Part shown: positions 14,287 through 24,445 of the stretch, piece after piece
How the letters are laid out: each line of letters starts with the position of its first letter
Numbering within the stretch: position 1 is the stretch's first letter
Assembly (NCBI RefSeq): GCF_900101445.1
Contig: NZ_FNKE01000001.1
Location: 1,309,200 to 1,373,199 of the forward strand
Direction of reading: 5' to 3'
Source of the DNA: Streptococcus equinus
Lineage (GTDB): Bacteria > Bacillota > Bacilli > Lactobacillales > Streptococcaceae
Length of the DNA: 64,000 bases
Program-made: the position numbers and the translations under genes
Notes under the pieces: model-generated
Told to the model about the DNA's origin: nothing
Seen by the model: only the letters and a program-made list of their open reading frames with translations
The model's database searches: none

Positions 14287-14379
14287 ATGAGTTTGATTAT
14301 ATTTTATAAATTAGTGATGTCACAGCCTTGGCATGACTTTTCAACAGTGGTGACAAGTTTAGCTCATCAGCTATTTTAA
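14287..14379 (+). CDS. 30-aa leaderless peptide under pheromone control
   Basis: ATG 14287 follows AGGAGA with ideal spacing. The product begins MSLIIFYKLVMSQPWHDF and ends SLAHQLF: amphipathic, with Trp and His, no cysteine, and no double-glycine leader or signal peptide. It is the only gene of a transcript that runs from a complete BlpR-type promoter to a terminator at 14384-14414. It could be a leaderless bacteriocin, a small membrane or regulatory peptide, or a marker of a regulatory RNA. No family recognised. Confidence 0.65.
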   Translation: MSLIIFYKLVMSQPWHDFSTVVTSLAHQLF

Positions 14380-14383
14380 GCAT

Positions 14384-14414
14384 AAAAAAAACAACTCTTT
14401 CGAGTTGTTTTTTT
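14384..14414. terminator. Bidirectional terminator between the bacteriocin island and rsmA
   Basis: AACAACTC / GAGTTGTT stem flanked by A- and T-runs; serves the peptide gene (+) and rsmA (-). It marks the right edge of the bacteriocin island. Confidence 0.85.
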
Positions 14415-14415
14415 A

Positions 14416-15288
14416 TTATAAACCGACTTCTTTCAAGGCGTCAGCTAATTTTGCAAAGGCTGCAATTGATAAAGCTTCACCACGAATTGATGGTTTGATT
14501 TCTGCCATTTCAAGGGCTTTTTCAAGTTTAGCTTTTGTTTCTTCTGCTTTTCCGAAGTGGCTTGTCAAGTTATTCCAAAGGGTTTTGCGACGGTGAACAA
14601 AACTAATTTTAGCAATGCGGAAGAAGAAATCTTCGTCTTTAACTTGAACAAGTGGTTGTTCACGACGTGTCATTTTCAAGATGGCTGAATCAACGTTAGG
14701 CGCTGGTACAAAGACTGTACGAGGCACGATGAAAGCAACTTTTGCTGTCATGTAGTATTGCACCGCAATTGATAGTGAGCCGTAAGCTTTGGTATTTGGT
14801 TCTGCTGAAATACGGTCCGCCACTTCTTTTTGCATCATCACGACAAATTCTGCAAATGGAATTTTTGATTCAATCAAGTGCATCAAGATTGGTGTTGTGA
14901 TGTAGTAAGGAAGGTTTGCCACAACCTTGATTGGAAGGTCTGGGTTAGCAAATTCTTTGATACGGCTTTGAAGGTCTGATTTCAAGATATCTTCATTGAT
15001 GACTTTGACATTGTCAAAATCGCGGAGCGTATCAGCCAAAATCGGAATCAAACGGTCGTCAATTTCAAATGCCATAACTTCAGCAGCATTTTCAGCCAAA
15101 AATTCTGTCAAAGCACCGATACCAGGACCAATTTCGATAACGTTGACATTCTTATCAATCTCAGCAGTATCCACAATTTTTTGTAGGATGTTAGTGTCTG
15201 TCAAAAAGTTCTGTCCAAATGATTTTTTAAAAGTAAATCCATGACGCTCAAGGACAGCACGCGTCACACTGTAATCAGCAATTCTCAT
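14416..15288 (-). CDS. rsmA: 16S rRNA dimethyladenosine transferase
   Basis: A 290-residue KsgA/RsmA enzyme that dimethylates two adjacent adenines near the 3' end of 16S rRNA using S-adenosylmethionine. Motifs: KKSFGQNFL at the N-terminus, the SAM loop [15 protein letters not shown] (about 50-64), FEIDDRL, and the catalytic [11 protein letters not shown] (about 125). Full length for the family. It follows rnmV, a conserved neighbour that matures 5S rRNA. Loss of this enzyme gives kasugamycin resistance in other bacteria. Confidence 0.95.
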   Translation of the reverse strand: MRIADYSVTRAVLERHGFTFKKSFGQNFLTDTNILQKIVDTAEIDKNVNVIEIGPGIGALTEFLAENAAEVMAFEIDDRLIPILADTLRDFDNVKVINEDILKSDLQSRIKEFANPDLPIKVVANLPYYITTPILMHLIESKIPFAEFVVMMQKEVADRISAEPNTKAYGSLSIAVQYYMTAKVAFIVPRTVFVPAPNVDSAILKMTRREQPLVQVKDEDFFFRIAKISFVHRRKTLWNNLTSHFGKAEETKAKLEKALEMAEIKPSIRGEALSIAAFAKLADALKEVGL

Positions 15289-15376
15289 AATTTATTTAAC
15301 TACCTTATCCACAAGTTATCCCCAGAATAAGGTTTTGTCATTCCTTTCGTTTCTGTCAATGCAAGTTACTATTGTA

Positions 15377-15901
15377 TCACATCTGGCTTAAACGTGAAAC
15401 ACTTCTGAGCTTTCGCATGGTAGCTGTGATGTGTAATTGTTTTTCTAAATAATTGGTATTCAGTCGTTTTTTCTTGGCTTCTCTTGGTAAATAGAGATAG
15501 AGGCATTCACTTCCTGCTCACAGGATTTCATCACCAAAGTCAGTTTCTAACAGGTCAGCTAACTTATCCTGCGAAAACTGGTCATTTGTAAAAACAAGGT
15601 GAACACGTGAAGCGTCATAGCTTTCATCAAAGGGATTTTCAATAATTGCCGTTGTAAGCTGCGGTTGCTCTTTAAGAACAACAGATAAATCAGCTCCGAT
15701 TTTTTCCTTAATCGTATCATGAATCAAGGTGCAAATAGCATTATCAGCTAAATACGTCTCAAAAACAATATTGCCACTTTGAATATAAGTCTTGACGTTT
15801 TCAAGCCCTGCTTCTGTCAAAATCTCAACAAGATAAGTCATTTTAGGAATCCGATTTTGACCAACTGGTGTGACACCTCGCAAGAGTGCGACTTTTTTCA
15901 T
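15377..15901 (-). pseudogene. DUF1697 protein gene interrupted by a TGA
   Basis: Residues 1-127 (MKKVALLRGVTPVGQNRIPK, YIQSGNIVFET) are typical of DUF1697. An in-frame TGA at 15518-15520 stops it after DFGDEIL. The same frame then continues for 46 codons (AGSECLYLYLPREAKKKRL, then LHITATMRKLRSVSRLSQM) to a proper stop at 15377-15379, and this tail is what the family normally has. The gene therefore carries one nonsense mutation. Its ATG overlaps the rnmV stop (ATGA). Confidence 0.85.
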
Positions 15902-16467
15902 TCTTCGTATTTCTCCATCGCTTCTTCGACTTCAGCCAAAGTGATGCCAAAGAGTTCTAAGCGTTTAAGGAGCTGTTTACCGTTGCTGTAGCCAATGCGT
16001 AGCTCTTCTCCGAGGTATTCACGGCGTTTACGGCTATCGCCACCCATTAACAGCCCCATGCGCATCAAGTCAGCTTTTGTGATGTCAAATTGATTGTCAT
16101 CATCAAAGTTTCCTAAAACACCTTTAAGAGCCTTTTGTAAATCTTCAAAGCTGGCATGTTCGACACCAAGTGAACGTCCTTTGCTTTTTGATTTTGGAAC
16201 GGCTTCACCACGATTTAAAAAGGCATGTTTGACGTTTGGAATAGCATTCATGATGATTTTACGAATGCGCTCGCCATTGTAGTCAGGGTCAGTAAAGACG
16301 ATAACACCACGAAGATTATTTAATTTTTCGATGCGTTCGAGGTCATCATCGTTGATAGCTGAACCGCGTGTTTCATAGGTATCAACATCATAAAAACGAC
16401 GTAGATTAGCAGTGTCATCTTTTCCTTCGACAACAAGCACTTCTTGAATTTTAATTTTTTCAGTCAC
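15898..16467 (-). CDS. rnmV: Ribonuclease M5
   Basis: A Toprim-domain nuclease that matures 5S rRNA. VVEGKDDTANLRRF (Toprim glutamate), VIVFTDPDYNGERIR (DxD) and ALKGVLGNFDDDNQF are visible. The GTG at 16465-16467 is preferred because AGAGG lies about 10 bp upstream and the product (189 residues) then has the usual length; ATG codons further up (16494) would add nine unusual residues. It overlaps the end of tatD, and its stop overlaps the DUF1697 start, so the genes form a tight operon with rsmA. Confidence 0.9.
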   Translation of the reverse strand: MTEKIKIQEVLVVEGKDDTANLRRFYDVDTYETRGSAINDDDLERIEKLNNLRGVIVFTDPDYNGERIRKIIMNAIPNVKHAFLNRGEAVPKSKSKGRSLGVEHASFEDLQKALKGVLGNFDDDNQFDITKADLMRMGLLMGGDSRKRREYLGEELRIGYSNGKQLLKRLELFGITLAEVEEAMEKYEE

Positions 16468-17230
16468 AGTCAAATAACCTCTTTGCATTATCAAATGTTG
16501 CTTTTGCTACTTCTTCACTAGTCAATCCACGTAGCTCTGCAATTTTATCCACAACATAGCGTGTATAAGCGGTACGATTTTCACGACCTCGTTTTGGTAC
16601 AGGTGCAAGGTACGGCGCATCCGTTTCAACTAAAATCTTATCAAGCGGCAATTTTTGTGCAGCTTCTTGAACATCAAGAGCTTTTTTAAAGGTCACAACA
16701 CCTGAAAATGAAATCATCATGCCAAGCTCAATAAAACGCTCTGCCATTTCCAAAGAGCCTGAAAATGAATGGATAATACCGCCACGTGGTCCTACACCGA
16801 CTTCTTTAATCACTTTGTAAGTATCTTCCATAGCGTCGCGTGTGTGAACAATAAATGGCAAATTGTGGTCTTTTGAAAGTTGAATCTGGCGTTTGAAAAC
16901 TTCGATTTGAACCTCTTTAGGGTCCTCCATCCAGTAGTAATCAAGACCAATCTCACCTAGACCAATTACTTTTGGGTGTGAGAGATTTGAGACAATCATG
17001 TCCTCGATTTCTTGATTATAAGAACCCGCTTCTGTCGGGTGCCAACCAATTGTGGCGTAAATTTCTGGGTATTCTTCAGCTAACTCAATAGCGCGTTTAA
17101 TAGTTGGTGCATCAAATCCAACAACATTGTGTCGAGTGACGCCCATTTCTTTTGCAAGTGCCAATTCTTCTGCTTCACGCCCAGCAAAATTATCAGCATT
17201 CAAATGCGTGTGTGTATCAAATATTTCCAT
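16460..17230 (-). CDS. TatD-family metal-dependent deoxyribonuclease
   Basis: A 256-residue TIM-barrel hydrolase with the metal-binding HTHLN (residues 6-10), GEIGLDYYW, PFIVHTRDA, HSFSG and the C-terminal VETDAPYLAP. TatD enzymes act as 3'-5' exonucleases or DNA-repair nucleases and commonly sit upstream of rnmV-rsmA, as here. First gene of the minus-strand housekeeping group. Confidence 0.92.
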   Translation of the reverse strand: MEIFDTHTHLNADNFAGREAEELALAKEMGVTRHNVVGFDAPTIKRAIELAEEYPEIYATIGWHPTEAGSYNQEIEDMIVSNLSHPKVIGLGEIGLDYYWMEDPKEVQIEVFKRQIQLSKDHNLPFIVHTRDAMEDTYKVIKEVGVGPRGGIIHSFSGSLEMAERFIELGMMISFSGVVTFKKALDVQEAAQKLPLDKILVETDAPYLAPVPKRGRENRTAYTRYVVDKIAELRGLTSEEVAKATFDNAKRLFDCD

Positions 17231-17388
17231 GGTTTTATTATAACACAGACCGCAAGAGACACCAAAGCAAGTGCCAGGAAAATAAGGGAAAGTTAGATAT
17301 AATATTCAATAAAAATGTCCTTATGCAATCGCTTGCTTTGTGGTGATAATTCTTTATAATAAAGGTATATTCAACAAAAGAGGAAATC

Positions 17389-18960
17389 TTGGCTATGCTA
17401 TCTTACTTGTGGAAATTAAAAAAAGAAAATCTTATTTTACTTATTGTTATTTTGCTTTGGGTTGCAACTAATGTTATGAGTTCATTGTCTTTAACATGGA
17501 TGCTTGATGCCTTAATAAAAAGCAATTGGAACCAATTTATTTTTTGGTCTTGCATTGATGTTCTTTGTTGGGCTGGCTACAGTCTCCTACAAATTTGGAA
17601 AGATAGTCTGAAAGAAAAGCTCTGCCAAAAAGAAGTGAATTTCATACGAGATGATTTACTAAATTCCTTAATTGTTAACACTTACTCTGGCAATAACCAT
17701 CACACCAAATCTGAATACAACTCATGGTTAATTAATGATATGAATCTTTTAAAAGATAATGGATTCAAACAATTTTATGATGCTATTGAAAGTATTGTAA
17801 CAGTCATTTTAAATGCTTTTGCCATTATCTATTTCCACTGGTTATTACTCATTGTCAGTATTATAATGACAACCTTCGTTTATTTTATTCCTAAAGTTTT
17901 TGAGGGAAAAATCGCTCTAAGAACCGAAGAAGTATCCAATACCTCTAATCAAGCATTAAATAGAACGAGTGACTACCTAGAGGGCTTTGAAATCTTCTAT
18001 CACAATAATCAAACCGACTTTTTTAAAAATTGTATTTTAACTGATTTTAGTAAACTTATCAAAGCTAAAGTCAAGCTAACTAGAGAATCAAGTAGCGCTA
18101 ATTCCCTTTCCATGATGTCAAGTATTATCGCACAAGTTATAATCTTCATTGCAACAGGTTATTTAGTTATCAAGGGTGAAATCACTACGGGGGTTATCTT
18201 TTCAATTGCTAATCTAACTAGCTGCCTATTTAATTACACTAGAGGAGCTGCATACAATATCGTCACATATAAAGCAACTACTAAACTAATTGACAAATAC
18301 CCTAAACCAATTTCAACCAAAAGAACTATTAGTCTAACAGATTTTACCCAAAATATCTCTTGTCATCGGTTAAGTCTCCGTTTCGATAACGGAAAACAAA
18401 TTACCTATCCCGACTTTACAATTTCAAAAGGCGAAAAAGTTGCACTTATTGGCAGATCAGGTGCAGGAAAGTCAACACTCATTCGTATTTTAACTGGAGA
18501 ATTAACAGATTATGACGGTGACATTTATTTAGATAGCCATAACTATCAAGAAATCTCACTAGAAAGTTTACAAAATATTTTTGCTTTAATTCCGCAGAAA
18601 GCTCATCTTTTTAAAGATACATTACGTACTAACCTCACGCTTGGTCGTTCTGTGGATAAGGACGTTTTTAAAAAGGTTTTGACTTTTGCACATGTGGATA
18701 AGTTTATCGACAAAGGTTTAGATACTACTTTCCAAGATGATTTATCTGGAGGTCAAGCTGCCAGAATTGCAATTGCTCGAGAATTACTTGGTAATAAACC
18801 AATTGTCATTATGGACGAAGCGGTATCTAATCTTGATAAGGCAACTGCTATTGATATTGAAAGAAAGCTACTGCAGGCAAACGAACTCACTGTCATCATG
18901 ATTACTCACCACTTATACGATGAAAATAGAACTTTATTTGACCAAATTATAAAACTCTGA
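17389..18960 (+). CDS. ABC exporter half-transporter (membrane and ATPase domains fused)
   Basis: A 523-residue type-IV exporter subunit: hydrophobic domain over about residues 1-290 with five to six spans, then an ATPase with GRSGAGKST (about 355), LSGGQAAR and IVIMDEA. There is no C39 peptidase, so it does not process double-glycine leaders. The ATPase is short and the coding sequence is AT-rich compared with the neighbours. No second half-transporter is adjacent, so it would act as a homodimer. Start: TTG at 17389 has better spacing from AGAGG than ATG at 17395. Substrate unknown. Confidence 0.85.
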   Translation: MAMLSYLWKLKKENLILLIVILLWVATNVMSSLSLTWMLDALIKSNWNQFIFWSCIDVLCWAGYSLLQIWKDSLKEKLCQKEVNFIRDDLLNSLIVNTYSGNNHHTKSEYNSWLINDMNLLKDNGFKQFYDAIESIVTVILNAFAIIYFHWLLLIVSIIMTTFVYFIPKVFEGKIALRTEEVSNTSNQALNRTSDYLEGFEIFYHNNQTDFFKNCILTDFSKLIKAKVKLTRESSSANSLSMMSSIIAQVIIFIATGYLVIKGEITTGVIFSIANLTSCLFNYTRGAAYNIVTYKATTKLIDKYPKPISTKRTISLTDFTQNISCHRLSLRFDNGKQITYPDFTISKGEKVALIGRSGAGKSTLIRILTGELTDYDGDIYLDSHNYQEISLESLQNIFALIPQKAHLFKDTLRTNLTLGRSVDKDVFKKVLTFAHVDKFIDKGLDTTFQDDLSGGQAARIAIARELLGNKPIVIMDEAVSNLDKATAIDIERKLLQANELTVIMITHHLYDENRTLFDQIIKL

Positions 18961-19100
18961 ACGTTCTTAGCTATCTTCTTTTTATTATTCGTTTTTTATA
19001 TAACCAAAATACTATTTTACTTATATTCAAAAATAAGATACAATAATACCCTAACATTATTTAAGACATTGTGTCTTAATATTCGTAAAAAGGAGAAGTA

Positions 19101-20306
19101 ATGTCTACCAACAATCGTTATGTCATCGCAAGTTGTGGTGTTATCCTGCATTTAATGCTAGGCTCTACCTACGCTTGGAGTGTTTATCGTAATCCTATTA
19201 TTGCTGAGACTGGCTGGAATCAATCAGCGATTGCCTTTGCTTTTTCGCTTGCCATTTTCTGTTTGGGTATGTCGGCTGCATTTATGGGACAAGTTGTGGA
19301 AAAATTCGGACCTCGTGTTACTGGTACCATTTCTGCTATCTTGTATGCTTCTGGAAACGTCCTGACAGGCTTTGCTATTGCCCAGCATAGTATCTTTCTG
19401 CTTTATCTTGGTTATGGTGTCCTTGGCGGTATCGGGCTTGGTACGGGCTATGTCACACCCGTATCAATGATTATCAAGTGGTTTCCTGATAAACGAGGGC
19501 TGGCAACTGGGCTAGCTATCATGGGATTTGGCTTTGCCTCTCTTTTAACCAGTCCAATTGCGCATTTCTTAATCACCAAATATGATGTTATCAACACCTT
19601 TTACCTATTAGGGGTAGCTTATTTTCTGGTTATGCTTATCGTCTCACAATTTCTCAAATTTCCATCCTACAGTGAACAAGATACTGACGACAGTCATAAG
19701 CAATTAAGTCAAGGTATTGGGGCTAAAAAAGCCTTAAAAACGGTTGAATTTTACCTGCTCTGGTTAATTCTCTTCATCAACATTTCTTGTGGTCTTGCCT
19801 TAATCTCTGTTGTCTCACCTATGGCACAAGATGTAGCTGGCATGACTGCCAACCAAGCTGCCATTATCGTTGGGCTTATGGGAATTTTCAACGGCTTTGG
19901 GAGATTACTCTGGGCTAGCTTATCAGACTATATCGGTCGTCCGCTGACTTTCCTTATTTTATTTGTTGTTAATATCCTCATGACTGTATCGCTCATGTTC
20001 CTTCACGCGCCAGCATTGTTCACCATTGCTATGGCTGTCCTCATGACTTGCTACGGAGCTGGCTTCTCACTCATTCCACCATATCTTAGCGATATTTTCG
20101 GTGCTAAAGAGCTAGCAACCATGCACGGCTATATTTTAACAGCTTGGGGAATGGCTGCGCTAGCAGGTCCAATGCTGCTTGCTGTCACATACTCAGCAAC
20201 CAAATCATACACAAGCACTCTTGTCGTCTTCATCCTACTTTATCTACTTGCGCTAGCTATTACACTTTGGCTAAAATCACAAAAAGAAAATAAATATTTG
20301 TCATAA
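19101..20306 (+). CDS. MFS transporter, oxalate/formate antiporter (OFA) type
   Basis: A 401-residue, 12-span permease. The opening (YVIASCGVILHLMLGSTYAW) and LGTGYVTPVSMIIKWFPDKRGLA are typical of the OFA family, which exchanges small mono- or dicarboxylates. AAGGAG precedes the ATG and a candidate TACAAT -10 lies at about 19038. It converges on the malate permease gene, with a shared terminator between. A role in organic acid exchange beside the malolactic genes is plausible but not shown. Confidence 0.85.
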   Translation: MSTNNRYVIASCGVILHLMLGSTYAWSVYRNPIIAETGWNQSAIAFAFSLAIFCLGMSAAFMGQVVEKFGPRVTGTISAILYASGNVLTGFAIAQHSIFLLYLGYGVLGGIGLGTGYVTPVSMIIKWFPDKRGLATGLAIMGFGFASLLTSPIAHFLITKYDVINTFYLLGVAYFLVMLIVSQFLKFPSYSEQDTDDSHKQLSQGIGAKKALKTVEFYLLWLILFINISCGLALISVVSPMAQDVAGMTANQAAIIVGLMGIFNGFGRLLWASLSDYIGRPLTFLILFVVNILMTVSLMFLHAPALFTIAMAVLMTCYGAGFSLIPPYLSDIFGAKELATMHGYILTAWGMAALAGPMLLAVTYSATKSYTSTLVVFILLYLLALAITLWLKSQKENKYLS

Positions 20307-20310
20307 AAAT

Positions 20311-20345
20311 AACCCCCTAGCCTGTGGTGAGCAAGCTAGGGGGTT
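20311..20345. terminator. Terminator between the MFS gene and mleP
   Basis: AACCCCCTAGC / GCTAGGGGGTT, a very strong stem; the T-run lies on the minus-strand side, so it mainly ends mleSP. Confidence 0.8.
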
Positions 20346-20429
20346 CTGTGTAATAATATTGTCTATTTTTTCAGAGTAAACACAAATTTAAAAGGGTATT
20401 CAATACATTTTAAGGAGTAAAGTGTTGAA

Positions 20430-21701
20430 TTAATGTAAAAATTGGATTAGGATTCCTCCAAGGATGAGGACAATTGCACCGCCAAGTCGGTTTGCCATTT
20501 GGGCAAAGGCAATCATTTCCATGCGATCTGCCGCAGAAAGCACAGCAATGTTACCAGTACCACCCATTGAATTGTTAATCATACCAGCTCCGATAGCTGT
20601 CTCAACTGGATACATGCCAAGCACTTGACCTAAAATCCAGCTAGCAAGTCCCATTGATACTACTGATGTTAAGCTGATAAGGACGAATTGCCATGTCATG
20701 GCTTGTGCAAGTGATGACAAGTCAATCATAGCAAGTCCGATACCTGCAAGAACGGCATGTGTCAAATTCACCATAACAACACGGTTAAACATGACAACTG
20801 CTTCTTCCAACTCTTTAGGCACGATATCAAGAGCTTTTAGAATAAAGACAATGATAATCATAAAGGCATAGCTATGCACTTTTGGTACAAGGACATTTAG
20901 AATGACACCAACAAGGAAAAGGGCAAAAGCAAGCATCATTCCGACACCAACCTTAGTTGGGTCAAGTGGTGCGGTTGATTTTTTCAAATCATCTTTATCC
21001 ACAGGGATAAGCACACCGTGTCCGTTGAATTTTGTTTTAGCAAAGCCACGCGCAATCACGATAGCTCCGATAATGGCAAAAATGTTACCAAGTGTTGTAG
21101 CTGGAGCTAATTGTGACAAGACGTTTGAGGCATCTGTGTGAAGTCCTGCTGCGTAGATTTTTGATAAAGGAACAATCCCTGCTCCCATACCACCTGCCAT
21201 TTGCGCAAAGGAGATATACATGACAGAATGTCCAAAGCCCTGACCAAGAAGAGCTCCGACAGCACCTGTTGCAAAGAATCCGACAACCATTGATAAAAGT
21301 GCAACAGGGATGAACTTAGCAGAGGCTTTCACCAAAAGTTTACGATTCATTCCCAAAATTGAACCGCAGATAAGGGCAGCGATATAAAAATCTAGAAAGC
21401 CCCAATCACTCATAAAAGTCGATGTTGCTTCAACAACAGATTTTGGCACGAGACCTGTTGCGGCAAGCACCGCTGCTAAAAGAAGAGTAAATACTGAGCC
21501 ACCACCGAGGTAAGTGTTCCAAAACGGTAATCTTTCACCGATGAAGTAAAAGAGGTGACCTAAAACAACAAGCAGAAAAGTAATTCCCACCATGTTTAGT
21601 GGTAATTTACCCATAGCAATTACAGCAGCTAAAATGATAACCAGGGCCGTATAAAGGGGAGCAGAAACACCTGCAATTTTAATATTAGAGAATTTTTTCA
21701 T
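20430..21701 (-). CDS. mleP: Malate permease, 2-hydroxycarboxylate transporter family
   Basis: A 423-residue, multi-span carrier of the 2HCT family (CitS/MleP). Gly-rich signatures AQMAGGMGAGIVPLS and GMINNSMGGTGNIAVLSAA correspond to the two conserved re-entrant loops. It exchanges malate for lactate or takes up malate, which with the malolactic enzyme generates a proton gradient and de-acidifies the cell. It follows mleS by 21 bp and shares its promoter. MleP rather than CitP is chosen because of this pairing. Confidence 0.9.
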   Translation of the reverse strand: MKKFSNIKIAGVSAPLYTALVIILAAVIAMGKLPLNMVGITFLLVVLGHLFYFIGERLPFWNTYLGGGSVFTLLLAAVLAATGLVPKSVVEATSTFMSDWGFLDFYIAALICGSILGMNRKLLVKASAKFIPVALLSMVVGFFATGAVGALLGQGFGHSVMYISFAQMAGGMGAGIVPLSKIYAAGLHTDASNVLSQLAPATTLGNIFAIIGAIVIARGFAKTKFNGHGVLIPVDKDDLKKSTAPLDPTKVGVGMMLAFALFLVGVILNVLVPKVHSYAFMIIIVFILKALDIVPKELEEAVVMFNRVVMVNLTHAVLAGIGLAMIDLSSLAQAMTWQFVLISLTSVVSMGLASWILGQVLGMYPVETAIGAGMINNSMGGTGNIAVLSAADRMEMIAFAQMANRLGGAIVLILGGILIQFLH

Positions 21702-21722
21702 ACGAATGGTTATCCTCCTTCA

Positions 21723-23345
21723 TTAATATTTTGGATACCATTTAAGGTCACGAACAGCTTTAGCCATGTCTTTTTCTTCAGCTTGAGCTAAACCTTGTTC
21801 TTGAGCTTTTTTGGCAACAGCTTCCGCAACTTTGATAGAAACTTCAGCAACGTATTGGAATGGTGGAAGAACAGGTGCACCTGGTTGACCTGGATCTACA
21901 AGACCGCTAAGTGAGTGAGCAGCCGCACCAATCATTTCGTCTGTAAGAAGTGAAGCTTCAGATGCCAACATACCAAGACCAAGACCTGGGTAGATCAAAG
22001 CGTTGTTAGCTTGTCCGATTTGGTAATCAACACCTTTGTAGCTTACTGTACCTGAAGGCACACCAGTAGCAACGAAGGCTTTACCGTCTGACCATTCGAT
22101 AACTTGCTCAGCAGTTGCTTCTAATTTCTTAGTTGGGTTTGAAATTGGGAAGATAACTGGACGTTCAGTGTTTTCACACATTGCTTCAACAACTTCTTTA
22201 GTGAAGGCACCAGCATCAGTTGATGTACCAACCAAGATTGTTGGTTTAACTGTTTTAATAACGTTAAGAAGGCTAGTCATGTCACCACAGTCAGCGAAGT
22301 CTTCACGTTTTTTAGCAAATGGTTTTTGAGCAGGTGTCAAATCTTCCATGTCATCGAAAAGAAGACCTTGTTTGTCAATCATGAAGAAGTGTTTATAAGC
22401 TTCTTCTGGAGTCAAACCTTCTGAAACCATTTCAGCGTGAACGCGGTCAGCAATACCAGCACCAGCAGAACCACCACCGTAGCATAGGTAAACTTGGTCA
22501 GTTAGTTTTTCACCAGTGATGTCCATAGCACCGAAGATACCACCAAGAACTACGATACCAGTACCTTGGATGTCATCGTTAAATGTTGGAATTTCTTTTT
22601 TGTATTTGTTAAGAATGTTGGCAGCATTTGAACGACCGAAATCTTCCCAGTGAAGGTACAATTTAGGGAACATGTTTTCAGCTGTTTGAACGAATTTTTC
22701 GATGAATTCGTAGTATTGATCACCAGTTACACGTTCGTGGCGGTTACCTAGATACATTGGATTTTCCAAAAGTTCTTTACGGTTTGTACCAGCGTCGATA
22801 ACAAGTGGCATAACTGAAGCAGGGTCGATACCAGCAGCTGCAGTGTAGATCATCAATTTACCAACAGAGATGTCAACACCTTGAACACCCCAGTCACCGA
22901 TACCAAGGATACCTTCAGCATCTGTTACAACGATCAAACGGATGTCACGATCACCAGCAGCATTGCGCAAAGTTTCTTCAATGTTTTCTGGGTGGTTGAT
23001 ATCAAGGTATGCAGCGTATTGTGGGTCAACGTACAATTCACTGTATTCTTCGATTGTTTCAGCGATAACTGGATCGTACACAACTGGGTTAAATTCAACG
23101 ATGTGTTGGTTGAATAGGTAGTAGAAAAGTGTACGGTTAGTGTTGAAGATTTCCATCAAGAAATGACGTTTTTCAAGATTTGATGGTTTACGCAAGAAGT
23201 GTTGGTAAGCTTGTTCAGCTTGTTCTTCGATTGTTTGAACGTAAGGTGGCAAAATACCAAGCAAACCAAGTTCTTTACGTTCTTCCATAGTAAAGGCAGT
23301 CCCTTTATTTAAAAACGGGTTATTTAGAATTTCATGTCCACGCAT
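21723..23345 (-). CDS. mleS: Malolactic enzyme
   Basis: A 540-residue, NAD- and Mn-dependent enzyme converting L-malate to L-lactate and CO2. The start [18 protein letters not shown] and [38 protein letters not shown] and FPISNPT are characteristic of the malic enzyme superfamily, and overall similarity is to MleS rather than oxaloacetate-decarboxylating malic enzymes. ATG 23345 is chosen for its AGGAGG; the frame extends 18 codons upstream without a ribosome site. Co-transcribed with mleP, with the regulator mleR divergent. Confidence 0.93.
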   Translation of the reverse strand: MRGHEILNNPFLNKGTAFTMEERKELGLLGILPPYVQTIEEQAEQAYQHFLRKPSNLEKRHFLMEIFNTNRTLFYYLFNQHIVEFNPVVYDPVIAETIEEYSELYVDPQYAAYLDINHPENIEETLRNAAGDRDIRLIVVTDAEGILGIGDWGVQGVDISVGKLMIYTAAAGIDPASVMPLVIDAGTNRKELLENPMYLGNRHERVTGDQYYEFIEKFVQTAENMFPKLYLHWEDFGRSNAANILNKYKKEIPTFNDDIQGTGIVVLGGIFGAMDITGEKLTDQVYLCYGGGSAGAGIADRVHAEMVSEGLTPEEAYKHFFMIDKQGLLFDDMEDLTPAQKPFAKKREDFADCGDMTSLLNVIKTVKPTILVGTSTDAGAFTKEVVEAMCENTERPVIFPISNPTKKLEATAEQVIEWSDGKAFVATGVPSGTVSYKGVDYQIGQANNALIYPGLGLGMLASEASLLTDEMIGAAAHSLSGLVDPGQPGAPVLPPFQYVAEVSIKVAEAVAKKAQEQGLAQAEEKDMAKAVRDLKWYPKY

Positions 23346-23502
23346 GATTTTTCCTCCTAATAGGCTATTAAATATGTAGAAAGATCTTATGCGGGTCATT
23401 ATAAACTGCTAAGCTTCTTATAGTCAAACCCAGCAGTTTTAATAAATTTTATTTATAAGTAGAATCAAAAAGTTTATGGTAAAATAAGTCAAGGAGGTAG
23501 GC

Positions 23503-24384
23503 ATGAATTTACGTGATTTAGAATATTTTTACCAGTTAGCCAAATCAAAATCCTACACTGGGACAGCGCAGCATTTCAAAGTCAGCCAGCCAACAATTTC
23601 TTACGCGATTAAGCGTTTGGAAAAGGAATTGGACTGTGACTTGGTCATCAAAGATCCTTCGCACCGTACTGCCGAATTAACCTTACAAGGTGATATTTTC
23701 CAAAGTCACGTGGAGGATGTCTTGCTACAAATCAAAACGGCAGTTAACGAGGTTCATCAATCACTAAATCCTATGATGACCGTTGGTTTTCCGCCGATTA
23801 TCTGCAACTATATTTTGACTGAATTGCTGGAGCAAAATGAAAACTTGGAGCCCTTCTCTCAAGTTAAAGCCATCCGTGGTGGCTCAAGAAGCCTCATGAT
23901 GAAACTGCTTGATGGGCAAATTGACTTTAGTTTGCTAGGCTCGCTAACGCCTTTAAAAAACGATCAGCTAGTCATTCGTCAGCTTTTTACCAAAGATTTT
24001 TATGTTGTTCTTTCTAAAAATCACCCACTGGCAAATAAAAAAGAGCTGTCATTCCAAGAAATTCTCTATGAGAAATTTATTCTGCTGGATGAACACAATA
24101 TTCATCTAACAGCCTTTAATCAGTTAAATCACCGCTATCACGACAAAGCATCTGTCCTCTTCAAAATCGATGATGTGTCAGTCATTAAACAAATGGTCGC
24201 TGAAAATATGGGCATCTCACTTCTGTCTGACATTGCTCTAACTAGTGATTCTGACCAACTGGTCAAAATCCCCTTGGTCAAAGAAGATAGCATTACATTT
24301 TACGTCAGCTATGCCCACTCAAAACACGCTGTCTTGTCAGAAGAAACTAAAAAATTGATTGACTTGATTGAAAAAGTATCGTAA
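23503..24384 (+). CDS. mleR: LysR-type activator of the malolactic genes
   Basis: A 293-residue LysR-type regulator: winged helix-turn-helix at residues 1-60 (MNLRDLEYFYQLAKSKSYTG, then SQPTISYAIKRLEKELD), effector domain from about 90. Members of this type respond to malate and low pH and bind the intergenic region of the divergent mleS (here 23346-23502). AAGGAGGTAGGC precedes the ATG and TAAAAT lies about 20 bp further up. The assignment rests on position and family. Confidence 0.88.
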   Translation: MNLRDLEYFYQLAKSKSYTGTAQHFKVSQPTISYAIKRLEKELDCDLVIKDPSHRTAELTLQGDIFQSHVEDVLLQIKTAVNEVHQSLNPMMTVGFPPIICNYILTELLEQNENLEPFSQVKAIRGGSRSLMMKLLDGQIDFSLLGSLTPLKNDQLVIRQLFTKDFYVVLSKNHPLANKKELSFQEILYEKFILLDEHNIHLTAFNQLNHRYHDKASVLFKIDDVSVIKQMVAENMGISLLSDIALTSDSDQLVKIPLVKEDSITFYVSYAHSKHAVLSEETKKLIDLIEKVS

Positions 24385-24392
24385 AAAAAGCA

Positions 24393-24425
24393 AAAAAATC
24401 AACCCGAATTCGGGTTGATTTTTTT
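24393..24425. terminator. Bidirectional terminator between mleR and dltD
   Basis: AAAATCAACCCG / CGGGTTGATTTT perfect stem with A- and T-runs on both sides. Confidence 0.9.
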
Positions 24426-24445
24426 CATGTTGAATTGTTGAATTT

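Noticed and set aside
15306..15314. TTATCCACA, a perfect DnaA-box match upstream of rsmA
   Set aside because: Single copy, no dnaA or dnaN nearby and no AT-rich unwinding region; a lone 9-mer is not an origin.
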